Assembly (NCBI GenBank): GCA_949775045.1
Contig: CATKSA010000066.1
Coordinates: 39,750-103,749 of the forward strand
Direction of reading: 5' to 3'
DNA from: Metridium senile
Lineage: Eukaryota; Cnidaria; Anthozoa; Actiniaria; Metridiidae
DNA: 64,000 nucleotides
The number at the start of each line of letters is the position of its first letter. Within the stretch, counting starts at the first letter, position 1. The notes below the pieces were generated by a model. That model was not told the origin of the DNA and did not search any database. It saw nothing but the letters and a program-made list of their open reading frames with translations. This document shows positions 1-12,260 of this stretch, piece after piece. Position numbers and translations under genes: made by a program.

Positions 1-38
1 CGAAAAAAACTACAAAATCTTACCCAGAATGCAATATG

Positions 39-48
39 CCCTATAGGG
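39..48. other. Invariant 10-bp palindrome CCCTATAGGG (first of about 393 copies)
   Basis: A perfect inverted repeat without spacer, present once per monomer. Reading through the window I found only six altered copies: near 9,725 (GACCTATAGGG), 12,797 (one G lost), 22,531 (GGTTG), 24,573 (CCCGATAGGG), 53,450 and 55,068 (CCCTACAGGG). Neighbouring parts of the monomer vary in a large share of copies, so this core is conspicuously constant. It could be a protein-binding dyad, a cruciform or breakage-prone site, or simply a position that has not mutated. No binding factor can be named. Confidence 0.85.
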
Positions 49-88
49 TGATGTGAAAATGTGTCATAAAGATCGGGGTTTTCGGCAC

Positions 89-96
89 AAAATTTT
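89..96. other. Second dyad AAAATTTT within each monomer
   Basis: An 8-bp self-complementary A/T tract with imperfect GGC...GCC flanks, centred 49 bp after the CCCTATAGGG centre. Variants lose its symmetry: AAAAATTT at 13,821, 13,983, 14,471, 14,633, 18,038, 19,497 and 21,118. The subfamily reading CACTAAATT also breaks it. A-tracts of this type are known to bend DNA or stiffen nucleosome positioning; any such role here is inference. Confidence 0.6.
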
Positions 97-499
97 CGCC
101 TAGTCCCTGTTAGTAATGTCTGAGAATATTAGAGCATTCTGATAAATGTGCAAGATTTTATTTAGAAAAAACTACAAAATCCTACCCAGATTGCAATATG
201 CCCTATAGGGTGATGTGAAAATGTGTCAAAAAGATCGGGGTTTTCGGCACAAAATTTTCGCCTAGTCCCTGTTAGTAATGTCTGAGAATATTAGAGCATT
301 CTGATAAATTCCAAAGATTTTATTTCGAAAAAAACTACAAAATCTTACCCAGAATGCAATATGCCCTATAGGGTGATGTGAAAATGTGTCAAAAAGATCG
401 GGGTTTTCGGCACAAAATGTTCGCCTAGTCCCTGTTAGTAATGTCTGAGAATATTAGAGCATTCTGATAAATGTGCAAGATTTTATTTAGAAAAAACTA

Positions 500-1700
500 C
501 AAAATCCTACCCAGAATGCAATATGCCCTATAGGGTGATGTGAAAATGTGTCAAAAAGATCGGGATTTTCAGCACAAAATTTTCGCCTAGTCCATGGTAG
601 TAATGTGTGAGAATATTAGAGCATTATGATAAATTTGCAAGATTTTATTTAGAAATAACTACAAAATCCTACCCAGAATGCAATATGCCCTATAGGGTGA
701 TGTGAAAATGTGTCAAAAAGATCGGGGTTTTCGACACAAAATTTTCGCCTAGTCCCTGTTAGTAATGTCTGAGAATATTTTAGCATTCTGATAAATTCCA
801 AAGATTTTATTTCGAAAAAAACTACAAAATCTTACCCAGAATGCAATATGCCCTATAGGGTGATGTGAAAATGTGTCAAAAAGATCGTGGTTTTCGGCAC
901 AAAATTTTTGCCTAGTCCCTGTTAGTAATGTCTGAGAATATTAGAGCATTCTGATAAATGCCCAACATTTTATTTCGAAAAAACTACAAAATCCTACCCA
1001 GAATGCAATATGCCCTATAGGGTGATGTGAAAATGTGTCAAAAAGATCGGGGTTTTCGGCACAAAATTTTCGCCTAGTCCATGGTAGTAATGTCTGAGAA
1101 TATTAGAGCATTCTGATAAATGTGCAAGATTTTATTTAGAAAAAACTACAAAATCCTACCCAGATTGCAATATGCCCTATAGGGTGATGTGAAAATGTGT
1201 CAAAAAGATCGGGATTTTCGGCACAAATTGTATCCATTGTATTAATGTCTGAGAATATTAGAGCATTCTGATAAATGTGCAAGATTTTATTTAGAAAAAA
1301 CTACAAAATCCTACCCAGAATGCAATATGCCCTATAGGGTGATGTGAAAATGTGTCAAAAAGATCGGGGTTTTCGGCACAAAATTTTCGCCTAGTCCCTG
1401 TTAGTAATGTCTGAGAATATTAGAGCATTCTAATAAATTCCAAAGATTTTATTTCGAAAAAACTACAAAATCTTACCCAGAATGCAATATGCCCTATAGG
1501 GTGATGTGAAAATGTGTCAAAAAGATCGGGGTTTTCGGCACAAAATTTTCGACTAGTCCCATTTAGTAATGTCTGAGAATATTAGAGCATTCTGATAAAT
1601 GTGCAAGATTTTATTTAGAAAAAACTACAAAATCCTACCCAGAATGCAATATGCCCTATAGGGTGATGTGAAAATGTGTCAAAAAGATCGGGATTTTCGG
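500..1700. repeat. 7-mer-type HOR copy, leftmost
   Basis: This stretch carries the same ordered series of private variants as the 2.76-5.2 kb block. GAAATAAC is at 652, GATCGTGG near 883, the shortened monomer at 1,228 and CTAATAAATT at 1,430. The distances between markers match the later copies exactly: 576 bp from GAAATAAC to the short monomer, and 203 bp from there to TAATAAATT. It is therefore a third copy of that unit, displaced by about 2,419 bp rather than directly adjacent. Confidence 0.75.
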
Positions 1701-2759
1701 CACAAAATTTTCGCCTAGTCCATGGTAGTAATGTCTGAGAATATTAGAGCATTCTGATAAATGCCCAAGATTTTATTTAGAAAAAAACTACAAAATCTTA
1801 CCCAGAATGCAATATGCCCTATAGGGTGATGTGAAAATGTGTCAAAAAGATCGGGGTTTTCGGCACTAAATTTTCGCCTAGTCCCTGTTAGTAATGTCTG
1901 AGAATATTTTAGCATTCTGATAAATTCCAAAGATTTTATTTCGAAAAAACTACAAAATCTTACCCAGAATGCAATATGCCCTATAGGGTGATGTGAAAAT
2001 GTGTCAAAAAGATCGGGGTTTTCGGCACAAAATTTTCGACTAGTCCCATTTAGTAATGTCTGAGAATATTAGAGCATTCTGATAAATGTGCAAGATTTTA
2101 TTTAGAAAAAACTACAAAATCCTACCCAGAATGCAATATGCCCTATAGGGTGATGTGAAAATGTGTCAAAAAGATCGGGATTTTCGGCACAAAATTTTCG
2201 CCTAGTCCATGGTAGTAATGTCTGAGAATATTAGAGCATTCTGATAAATGTGCAAGATTTTATTTAGAAAAAACTACAAAATCCTACCCAGAATGCAATA
2301 TGCCCTATAGGGTGATGTGAAAATGTGTCAAAAAGATCGGGGTTTTCGGCACAAAATTTTCGCCTAGTCCCTGTTAGTAATTTCTGAGAATATTAGAGCA
2401 TTCTGATAAATTCCAAAGATTTTATTTCGAAAAAAACTACAAAATCTTACCCAGAATGCAATATGCCCTATAGGGTGATGTGAAAATGTGTCATAAAGAT
2501 CGGGGTTTTCGGCACAAAATTTTCGACTAGTCCCTGTTAGTAATGTCTGAGAATATTAGAGCATTCTGATAAATGTGCAAGATTTTATTTAGAAAAAACT
2601 ACAAAATCCTACCCAGATTGCAATATGCCCTATAGGGTGATGTGAAAATGTGTCAAAAAGATCGGGATTTTCGGCACAAATTGTATCCATTGTATTAATG
2701 TCTGAGAATATTAGAGCATTCTGATAAATGTGCAAGATTTTATTTAGAAAAAACTACAA

Positions 2760-5200
2760 AATCCTACCCAGAATGCAATATGCCCTATAGGGTGATGTGA
2801 AAATGTGTCAAAAAGATCGGGGTTTTCGGCACAAAATTTTCGACTAGTCCCATTTACTAATGTCTGAGAATATTAGAGCATTCTGATAAATGTGCAAGAT
2901 TTTATTTAGAAAAAACTACAAAATCCTACCCAGAATGCAATATGCCCTATAGGGTGATGTGAAAATGTGTCAAAAAGATCGGGATTTTCAGCACAAAATT
3001 TTCGCCTAGTCCATGGTAGTAATGTCTGAGAATATTAGAGCATTCTGATAAATGCCCAAGATTTTATTTAGAAATAACTACAAAATCCTACCCAGAATGC
3101 AATATGCCCTATAGGGTGATGTGAAAATGTGTCAAAAAGATCGGGGTTTTCGACACAAAATTTTCGCCTAGTCCCTGTTAGTAATGTCTGAGAATATTTT
3201 AGCATTCTGATAAATTCCAAAGATTTTATTTCGAAAAAAACTACAAAATCTTACCCAGAATGCAATATGCCCTATAGGGTGATGTGAAAATGTGTCAAAA
3301 AGATCGTGGTTTTCGGCACAAAATTTTTGCCTAGTCCCTGTTAGTAATGTCTGAGAATATTAGAGCATTCTGATAAATGCCCAACATTTTATTTCGAAAA
3401 AACTACAAAATCCTACCCAGAATGCAATATGCCCTATAGGGTGATGTGAAAATGTGTCAAAAAGATCGGGGTTTTCGGCACAAAATTTTCGCCTAGTCCA
3501 TGGTAGTAATGTCTGAGAATATTAGAGCATTCTGATAAATGTGCAAGATTTTATTTAGAAAAAACTACAAAATCCTACCCAGATTGCAATATGCCCTATA
3601 GGGTGATGTGAAAATGTGTCAAAAAGATCGGGATTTTCGGCACAAATTGTATCCATTGTATTAATGTCTGAGAATATTAGAGCATTCTGATAAATGTGCA
3701 AGATTTTATTTAGAAAAAACTACAAAATCCTACCCAGAATGCAATATGCCCTATAGGGTGATGTGAAAATGTGTCAAAAAGATCGGGGTTTTCGGCACAA
3801 AATTTTCGCCTAGTCCCTGTTAGTAATGTCTGAGAATATTAGAGCATTCTAATAAATTCCAAAGATTTTATTTCGAAAAAACTACAAAATCTTACCCAGA
3901 ATACAATATGCCCTATAGGGTGATGTGAAAATGTGTCAAAAAGATCGGGGTTTTCGGCACAAAATTTTCGACTAGTCCCATTTAGTAATGTCTGAGAATA
4001 TTAGAGCATTCTGATAAATGTGCAAGATTTTATTTAGAAAAAACTACAAAATCCTACCCAGAATGCAATATGCCCTATAGGGTGATGTGAAAATGTGTCA
4101 AAAAGATCGGGATTTTCAGCACAAAATTTTCGCCTAGTCCATGGTAGTAATGTCTGAGAATATTAGAGCATTCTGATAAATGCCCAAGATTTTATTTAGA
4201 AATAACTACAAAATCCTACCCAGAATGCAATATGCCCTATAGGGTGATGTGAAAATGTGTCAAAAAGATCGGGGTTTTCGACACAAAATTTTCGCCTAGT
4301 CCCTGTTAGTAATGTCTGAGAATATTTTAGCATTCTGATAAATTCCAAAGATTTTATTTCGAAAAAAACTACAAAATCTTACCCAGAATGCAATATGCCC
4401 TATAGGGTGATGTGAAAATGTGTCAAAAAGATCGTGGTTTTCGGCACAAAATTTTTGCCTAGTCCCTGTTAGTAATGTCTGAGAATATTAGAGCATTCTG
4501 ATAAATGCCCAACATTTTATTTCGAAAAAACTACAAAATCCTACCCAGAATGCAATATGCCCTATAGGGTGATGTGAAAATGTGTCAAAAAGATCGGGGT
4601 TTTCGGCACAAAATTTTCGCCTAGTCCATGGTAGTAATGTCTGAGAATATTAGAGCATTCTGATAAATGTGCAAGATTTTATTTAGAAAAAACTACAAAA
4701 TCCTACCCAGATTGCAATATGCCCTATAGGGTGATGTGAAAATGTGTCAAAAAGATCGGGATTTTCGGCACAAATTGTATCCATTGTATTAATGTCTGAG
4801 AATATTAGAGCATTCTGATAAATGTGCAAGATTTTATTTAGAAAAAACTACAAAATCCTACCCAGAATGCAATATGCCCTATAGGGTGATGTGAAAATGT
4901 GTCAAAAAGATCGGGGTTTTCGGCACAAAATTTTCGCCTAGTCCCTGTTAGTAATGTCTGAGAATATTAGAGCATTCTAATAAATTCCAAAGATTTTATT
5001 TCGAAAAAACTACAAAATCTTACCCAGAATACAATATGCCCTATAGGGTGATGTGAAAATGTGTCAAAAAGATCGGGGTTTTCGGCACAAAATTTTCGAC
5101 TAGTCCCATTTAGTAATGTCTGAGAATATTAGAGCATTCTGATAAATGTGCAAGATTTTATTTAGAAAAAACTACAAAATCCTACCCAGAATGCAATATG
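2760..5200. repeat. 1,128-bp 7-mer higher-order repeat, about 2 copies
   Basis: Private markers repeat at exactly 1,128 bp: GAAATAAC at 3,071 and 4,199, the shortened monomer at 3,647 and 4,775, ATACAATATG near 3,902 and 5,030, and GATCGTGG at 3,302 and 4,430. Seven monomers, one of them the 155-bp short form, make up the unit. The match fades before about 2,760 and after about 5,200, where GGGATTTTCAGC becomes GGGATTTTCGGC. Confidence 0.85.
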
Positions 5201-7330
5201 CCCTATAGGGTGATGTGAAAATGTGTCAAAAAGATCGGGATTTTCGGCACAAAATTTTCGCCTAGTCCATGGTAGTAATGTCTGAGAATATTAGAGCATT
5301 CTGATAAATGCCCAAGATTTTATTTAGAAAAAAACTACAAAATCTTACCCAGAATGCAATATGCCCTATAGGGTGATGTGAAAATGTGTCAAAAAGATCG
5401 GGGTTTTCGGCACTAAATTTTCGCCTAGTCCCTGTTAGTAATTTCTGAGAATATTAGAGCATTCTGATAAATTCCAAAGATTTTATTTCGAAAAAAACTA
5501 CAAAATCTTACCCAGAATGCAATATGCCCTATAGGGTGATGTGAAAATGTGTCATAAAGATCGGGGTTTTCGGCACAAAATTTTCGACTAGTCCCTGTTA
5601 GTAATGTCTGAGAATATTAGAGCATTCTGATAAATGTGCAAGATTTTATTTAGAAAAAACTACAAAATCCTACCCAGATTGCAATATGCCCTATAGGGTG
5701 ATGTGAAAATGTGTCAAAAAGATCGGGATTTTCGGCACAAATTGTATCCATTGTATTAATGTCTGAGAATATTAGAGCATTCTGATAAATGTGCAAGATT
5801 TTATTTAGAAAAAACTACAAAATCCTACCCAGAATGCAATATGCCCTATAGGGTGATGTGAAAATGTGTCAAAAAGATCGGGGTTTTCGGCACAAAATTT
5901 TCGACTAGTCCCATTTAGTAATGTCTGAGAATATTAGAGCATTCTGATAAATGTGCAAGATTTTATTTAGAAATAACTACAAAATCCTACCCAGAATGCA
6001 ATATGCCCTATAGGGTGATGTGAAAATGTGTCAAAAAGATCGGGGTTTTCGACACAAAATTTTCGCCTAGTCCCTGTTAGTAATGTCTGAGAATATTTTA
6101 GCATTCTGATAAATTCCAAAGATTTTATTTCGAAAAAAACTACAAAATCTTACCCAGAATGCAATATGCCCTATAGGGTGATGTGAAAATGTGTCAAAAA
6201 GATCGGGGTTTTCGGCACAAAATTTTCGACTAGTCCCATTTAGTAATGTCTGAGAATATTAGAGCATTCTGATAAATGTGCAAGATTTTATTTAGAAAAA
6301 ACTACAAAATCCTACCCAGAATGCAATATGCCCTATAGGGTGATGTGAAAATGTGTCAAAAAGATCGGGATTTTCGGCACAAAATTTTCGCCTAGTCCAT
6401 GGTAGTAATGTCTGAGAATATTAGAGCATTCTGATAAATGCCCAAGATTTTATTTAGAAAAAAACTACAAAATCTTACCCAGAATGCAATATGCCCTATA
6501 GGGTGATGTGAAAATGTGTCAAAAAGATCGGGGTTTTCGGCACTAAATTTTCGCCTAGTCCCTGTTAGTAATTTCTGAGAATATTAGAGCATTCTGATAA
6601 ATTCCAAAGATTTTATTTCGAAAAAAACTACAAAATCTTACCCAGAATGCAATATGCCCTATAGGGTGATGTGAAAATGTGTCATAAAGATCGGGGTTTT
6701 CGGCACAAAATTTTCGACTAGTCCCTGTTAGTAATGTCTGAGAATATTAGAGCATTCTGATAAATGTGCAAGATTTTATTTAGAAAAAACTACAAAATCC
6801 TACCCAGATTGCAATATGCCCTATAGGGTGATGTGAAAATGTGTCAAAAAGATCGGGATTTTCGGCACAAATTGTATCCATTGTATTAATGTCTGAGAAT
6901 ATTAGAGCATTCTGATAAATGTGCAAGATTTTATTTAGAAAAAACTACAAAATCCTACCCAGAATGCAATATGCCCTATAGGGTGATGTGAAAATGTGTC
7001 AAAAAGATCGGGGTTTTCGGCACAAAATTTTCGACTAGTCCCATTTAGTAATGTCTGAGAATATTAGAGCATTCTGATAAATGTGCAAGATTTTATTTAG
7101 AAATAACTACAAAATCCTACCCAGAATGCAATATGCCCTATAGGGTGATGTGAAAATGTGTCAAAAAGATCGGGGTTTTCGACACAAAATTTTCGCCTAG
7201 TCCCTGTTAGTAATGTCTGAGAATATTTTAGCATTCTGATAAATTCCAAAGATTTTATTTCGAAAAAAACTACAAAATCTTACCCAGAATGCAATATGCC
7301 CTATAGGGTGATGTGAAAATGTGTCAAAAA
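5040..7330. repeat. 1,130-bp 7-mer higher-order repeat, 2 copies
   Basis: This is a different 7-mer from the preceding block. Shared markers lie 1,130 bp apart: CCCAAG at 5,311 and 6,441, the shortened monomer at 5,742 and 6,872, GAAATAAC at 5,970 and 7,100, and TAATTTCTGAG in both copies. The match ends near 7,330, where one copy has GATCGTGG and the other GATCGGGG. It overlaps the end of the 1,128-bp block, so the two amplifications are nested rather than independent. Confidence 0.85.
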
Positions 7331-9950
7331 GATCGTGGTTTTCGGCACAAAATTTTTGCCTAGTCCCTGTTAGTAATGTCTGAGAATATTAGAGCATTCT
7401 GATAAATGCCCAACATTTTATTTCGAAAAAACTACAAAATCCTACCCAGAATGCAATATGCCCTATAGGGTGATGTGAAAATGTGTCAAAAAGATCGGGG
7501 TTTTCGGCACAAAATTTTCGCCTAGTCCATGGTAGTAATGTCTGAGAATATTAGAGCATTCTGATAAATGTGCAAGATTTTATTTAGAAAAAACTACAAA
7601 ATCCTACCCAGAATGCAATATGCCCTATAGGGTGATGTGAAAATGTGTCAAAAAGATCGGGATTTTCGGCACAAAATTTTCGCCTAGTCCATGGTAGTAA
7701 TGTCTGAGAATATTAGAGCATTCTGATAAATGTGCAAGATTTTATTTAGAAAAAACTACAAAATCCTACCCAGAATGCAATATGCCCTATAGGGTGATGT
7801 GAAAATGTGTCAAAAAGATCGGGGTTTTCGGCACAAAATTTTCGCCTAGTCCCTGTTAGTAATGTCTGAGAATATTAGAGCATTCTGATAAATTCCAAAG
7901 ATTTTATTTCGAAAAAAACTACAAAATCTTACCAAGAATGCAATATGCCCTATAGGGTGATGTGAAAATGTGTCATAAAGATCGGGGTTTTCGGCACAAA
8001 ATTTTCGCCTAGTCCCTGTTAGTAATGTCTGAGAATATTAGAGCATTCTGATAAATGTGCAAGATTTTATTTTGAAAAAACTACAAAATCCTACCCAGAT
8101 TGCAATATGCCCTATAGGGTGATGTGAAAATGTGTCAAAAAGATCGGGATTTTCGGCACAAATTGTATCCATTGTATTAATGTCTGAGAATATTAGAGCA
8201 TTCTGATAAATGTGCAAGATTTTATTTAGAAAAAACTACAAAATCCTACCCAGAATGCAATATGCCCTATAGGGTGATGTGAAAATGTGTCAAAAAGATC
8301 GGGGTTTTCGGCATAAAATTTTCGCCTAGTCCCTGTTAGTAATGTCTGAGAATATTTTAGCATTCTGATAAATTCCAAAGATTTTATTTCAAAAAAACTA
8401 CAAAATCTTACCCAGAATGCAATATGCCCTATAGGGTGATGTGAAAATGTGTCAAAAAGATCGGGGTTTTCGGCACAAAATTTTCGCCTAGTCCCTGTTA
8501 GTAATGTCTGAGAATATTAGAGCATTCTGATAAATTCCAAAGATTTTATTTCGAAAAAAACTACAAAATCTTACCCAGAATGCAATATGCCCTATAGGGT
8601 GATGTGAAAATGTGTCAAAAAGATCGGGGTTTTCGGCACTAAATTTTCGCCTAGTCCCTGTTAGTAATGTCTGAGAATATTAGAGCATTCTGATAAATTC
8701 CAAAGATTTTATTTCGAAAAAAACTACAAAATCTTACCCAGAATGCAATATGCCCTATAGGGTGATGTGAAAATGTGTCAAAAAGATCGGGGTTTTCGGC
8801 ACTAAATTTTCGCCTAGTCCCTGTTAGTAATGTCTGAGAATATTTTAGCATTCTGATAAATTCCAAAGATTTTATTTCGAAAAAACTACAAAATCTTACC
8901 CAGAATGCAATATGCCCTATAGGGTGATGTGAAAATGTGTCAAAAAGATCGGGGTTTTCGGCACAAAATTTTCGACTAGTCCCATTTAGTAATGTCTGAG
9001 AATATTAGAGCATTCTGATAAATGTGCAAGATTTTATTTAGAAATAACTACAAAATCCTACCCAGAATGCAATATGCCCTATAGGGTGATGTGAAAATGT
9101 GTCAAAAAGATCGGGGTTTTCGACACAAAATTTTCGCCTAGTCCCTGTTAGTAATGTCTGAGAATATTTTAGCATTCTGATAAATTCCAAAGATTTTATT
9201 TCGAAAAAAACTACAAAATCTTACCCAGAATGCAATATGCCCTATAGGGTGATGTGAAAATGTGTCAAAAAGATCGTGGTTTTCGGCACAAAATTTTTGC
9301 CTAGTCCCTGTTAGTAATGTCTGAGAATATTAGAGCATTCTGATAAATGCCCAACATTTTATTTCGAAAAAACTACAAAATCCTACCCAGAATGCAATAT
9401 GCCCTATAGGGTGATGTGAAAATGTGTCAAAAAGATCGGGGTTTTCGGCACAAAATTTTCGCCTAGTCCATGGTAGTAATGTCTGAGAATATTAGAGCAT
9501 TCTGATAAATGTGCAAGATTTTATTTAGAAAAAACTACAAAATCCTACCCAGAATGCAATATGCCCTATAGGGTGATGTGAAAATGTGTCAAAAAGATCG
9601 GGATTTTCGGCACAAAATTTTCGCCTAGTCCATGGTAGTAATGTCTGAGAATATTAGAGCATTCTGATAAATGTGCAAGATTTTATTTAGAAAAAACTAC
9701 AAAATCCTACCCAGAATGCAATATGACCTATAGGGTGATGTGAAAATGTGTCATAAAGATCGGGGTTTTCGGCACAAAATTTTCGCCTAGTCCCTGTTAG
9801 TAATGTCTGAGAATATTAGAGCATTCTGATAAATGTGCAAGATTTTATTTAGAAAACACTACAAAATCCTACCCAGATTGCAATATGCCCTATAGGGTGA
9901 TGTGAAAATGTGTCAAAAAGATCGGGATTTTCGGCACAAATTGTATCCAT
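7330..9950. repeat. Satellite with weaker higher-order order
   Basis: Continuous monomers made of the same variant types as the flanking 7-mers: the shortened monomer at 8,163 and 9,941, GATCGTGG at 7,333 and 9,271, GAAATAAC at 9,041. I found no single short period that accounts for the whole stretch. Its marker spacings (1,291, 1,778 and 1,941 bp) are near multiples of the monomer and suggest scrambled or partly deleted units. A palindrome change (GACCTATAGGG) lies near 9,725. Confidence 0.65.
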
Positions 9951-11570
9951 TGTATTAATGTCTGAGAATATTAGAGCATTCTGATAAATGTGCAAGATTT
10001 TATTTAGAAAAAACTACAAAATCCTACCCAGAATGCAATATGCCCTATAGGGTGATGTGAAAATGTGTCAAAAAGATCGGGGTTTTCGGCATAAAATTTT
10101 CGCCTAGTCCCTGTTAGTAATGTGTGAGAATATTTTAGCATTCTGATAAATTCCAAAGATTTTATTTCAAAAAAACTACAAAATCTTACCCAGAATGCAA
10201 TATGCCCTATAGGGTGATGTGAAAATGTGTCAAAAAGATCGGGGTTTTCGGCACAAAATTTTCGCCTAGTCCCTGTTAGTAATGTTTGAGAATATTAGAG
10301 CATTCTGATAAATTCCAAAGATTTTATTTCGAAAAAAACTACAAAATCTTACCCAGAATGCAAAATATGCCCTATAGGGTGATGTGAAAATGTGTCAAAA
10401 AGATCGGGGTTTTCGGCACTAAATTTTCGCCTAGTCCCTGTTAGTAATGTCTGAGAATATTTTAGCATTCTGATAAATTCCAAAGATTTTATTTCGAAAA
10501 AACTACAAAATCTTACCCAGAATGCAATATGCCCTATAGGGTGATGTGAAAATGTGTCAAAAAGATCGGGGTTTTCGGCACAAAATTTTCGACTAGTCCC
10601 ATTTAGTAATGTCTGAGAATATTAGAGCATTCTGATAAATGTGCAAGATTTTATTTAGAAAAAACTACAAAATCCTACCCAGAATGCAATATGCCCTATA
10701 GGGTGATGTGAAAATGTGTCAAAAAGATCGGGGTTTTCGGCACAAAATTGTATCCATTGTATTAATGTCTGAGAATATTAGAGCATTCTGATAAATGTGC
10801 AAGATTTTATTTAGAAAAAACTACAAAATCCTACCCAGAATGCAATATGCCCTATAGGGTGATGTGAAAATGTGTCAAAAAGATCGGGGTTTTCGGCATA
10901 AAATTTTCGCCTAGTCCCTGTTAGTAATGTGTGAGAATATTTTAGCATTCTGATAAATTCCAAAGATTTTATTTCAAAAAAACTACAAAATCTTACCCAG
11001 AATGCAATATGCCCTATAGGGTGATGTGAAAATGTGTCAAAAAGATCGGGGTTTTCGGCACAAAATTTTCGCCTAGTCCCTGTTAGTAATGTTTGAGAAT
11101 ATTAGAGCATTCTGATAAATTCCAAAGATTTTATTTCGAAAAAAACTACAAAATCTTACCCAGAATGCAAAATATGCCCTATAGGGTGATGTGAAAATGT
11201 GTCAAAAAGATCGGGGTTTTCGGCACTAAATTTTCGCCTAGTCCCTGTTAGTAATGTCTGAGAATATTTTAGCATTCTGATAAATTCCAAAGATTTTATT
11301 TCGAAAAAACTACAAAATCTTACCCAGAATGCAATATGCCCTATAGGGTGATGTGAAAATGTGTCAAAAAGATCGGGGTTTTCGGCACAAAATTTTCGAC
11401 TAGTCCCATTTAGTAATGTCTGAGAATATTAGAGCATTCTGATAAATGTGCAAGATTTTATTTAGAAAAAACTACAAAATCCTACCCAGAATGCAATATG
11501 CCCTATAGGGTGATGTGAAAATGTGTCAAAAAGATCGGGGTTTTCGGCACAAAATTTTCGCCTAGTCCCT
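9950..11570. repeat. 807-bp 5-mer higher-order repeat, 2 copies
   Basis: A rare 2-bp insertion giving GCAAAATATG occurs at 10,361 and 11,168, 807 bp apart. The change TGTGTGAGAATATTTT near 10,120 and 10,928, and the shortened monomer at 9,941 and 10,748, keep the same spacing. The unit is five monomers, one of them the 155-bp form, which accounts for the total being below 810. The 10,748 copy carries CACAAAATTG instead of CACAAATTG, so the two copies have begun to diverge. Confidence 0.8.
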
Positions 11571-12260
11571 GTTAGTAATGTCTGAGAATATTAGAGCATT
11601 CTGATAAATGCCCAAGATTTTATTTAGAAAAAACTACAAAATCCTACCCAGAATGCAATATGCCCTATAGGGTGATGTGAAAATGTGTCAAAAAGATCGG
11701 GGTTTTCGGCACTAAATTTTCGCCTAGTCCCTGTTAGTAATGTCTGAGAATATTTTAGCATTCTGATAAATTCCAAAGATTTTATTTCGAAAAAACTACA
11801 AAATCTTACCCAGAATGCAATATGCCCTATAGGGTGATGTGAAAATGTGTCAAAAAGATCGGGGTTTTCGGCACAAAATTTTCGACTAGTCCCATTTAGT
11901 AATGTCTGAGAATATTAGAGCATTCTGATAAATGTGCAAGATTTTATTTAGAAAAAACTACAAAATCCTACCCAGAATGCAATATGCCCTATAGGGTGAT
12001 GTGAAAATGTGTCAAAAAGATCGGGGTTTTCGGCACAAAATTTTCGCCTAGTCCCTGTTAGTAATGTCTGAGAATATTAGAGCATTCTGATAAATGCCCA
12101 AGATTTTATTTAGAAAAAACTACAAAATCCTACCCAGAATGCAATATGCCCTATAGGGTGATGTGAAAATGTGTCAAAAAGATCGGGATTTTCGGCACAA
12201 AATTTTCGCCTAGTCCATGGTATTAATGTCTGAGAATATTAGAGCATTCTGATAAATGTT
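11240..12260. repeat. 486-bp trimer higher-order repeat, 2 copies
   Basis: Three monomer types alternate in order: CACTAAATT with GAATATTTTAG, then GACTAGTCCCATTTAG, then a standard copy ending ATGCCCAAG. GACTAGTCCC recurs at 11,398 and 11,884, 486 bp apart. The pair follows directly on the 807-bp block and shares its CACTAAATT and GACTAG monomers, suggesting that part of a 5-mer was re-amplified as a 3-mer. Confidence 0.7.

Larger units (their letters stand above)
39..200. repeat. Representative satellite monomer (162 bp)
   Basis: This copy illustrates the monomer, phased on its palindrome. In order it holds: CCCTATAGGG (39-48); a purine-rich run ending in GATCGGGG; TTTTCGGCAC; a second dyad AAAATTTT (89-96) flanked by GGC and GCC; CCTAGTCCCTG; GAATATTAGAG; ATGTGCAAG; an A-tract; and CCTACCCAG leading to the next copy. 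GC is about 36% by direct count. No CENP-B box is present: the only partial match, TTCGGCACA, lacks the CGGG half. The length is close to one nucleosome plus linker, as in many centromeric satellites. That comparison comes from general knowledge, not from anything measured here. Confidence 0.95.

Noticed and set aside
41..46. TATA-box promoter in CCCTATAGGG
   Set aside because: TATAG inside a G/C palindrome is a poor TATA match. It occurs in every monomer, and no gene follows.
80..100. CENP-B box
   Set aside because: TTCGGCACA matches the first half of the consensus (TTCGnnnnA), but the required CGGG half is replaced by an A/T tract. The CGGG in GATCGGGG is not at the right distance, and no better match was found on either strand.
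39..2600. CRISPR array (regular spacing of near-identical sequence)
   Set aside because: There are no unique spacers. The whole 162-bp unit repeats, far longer than a CRISPR repeat, and no cas-like genes are present.
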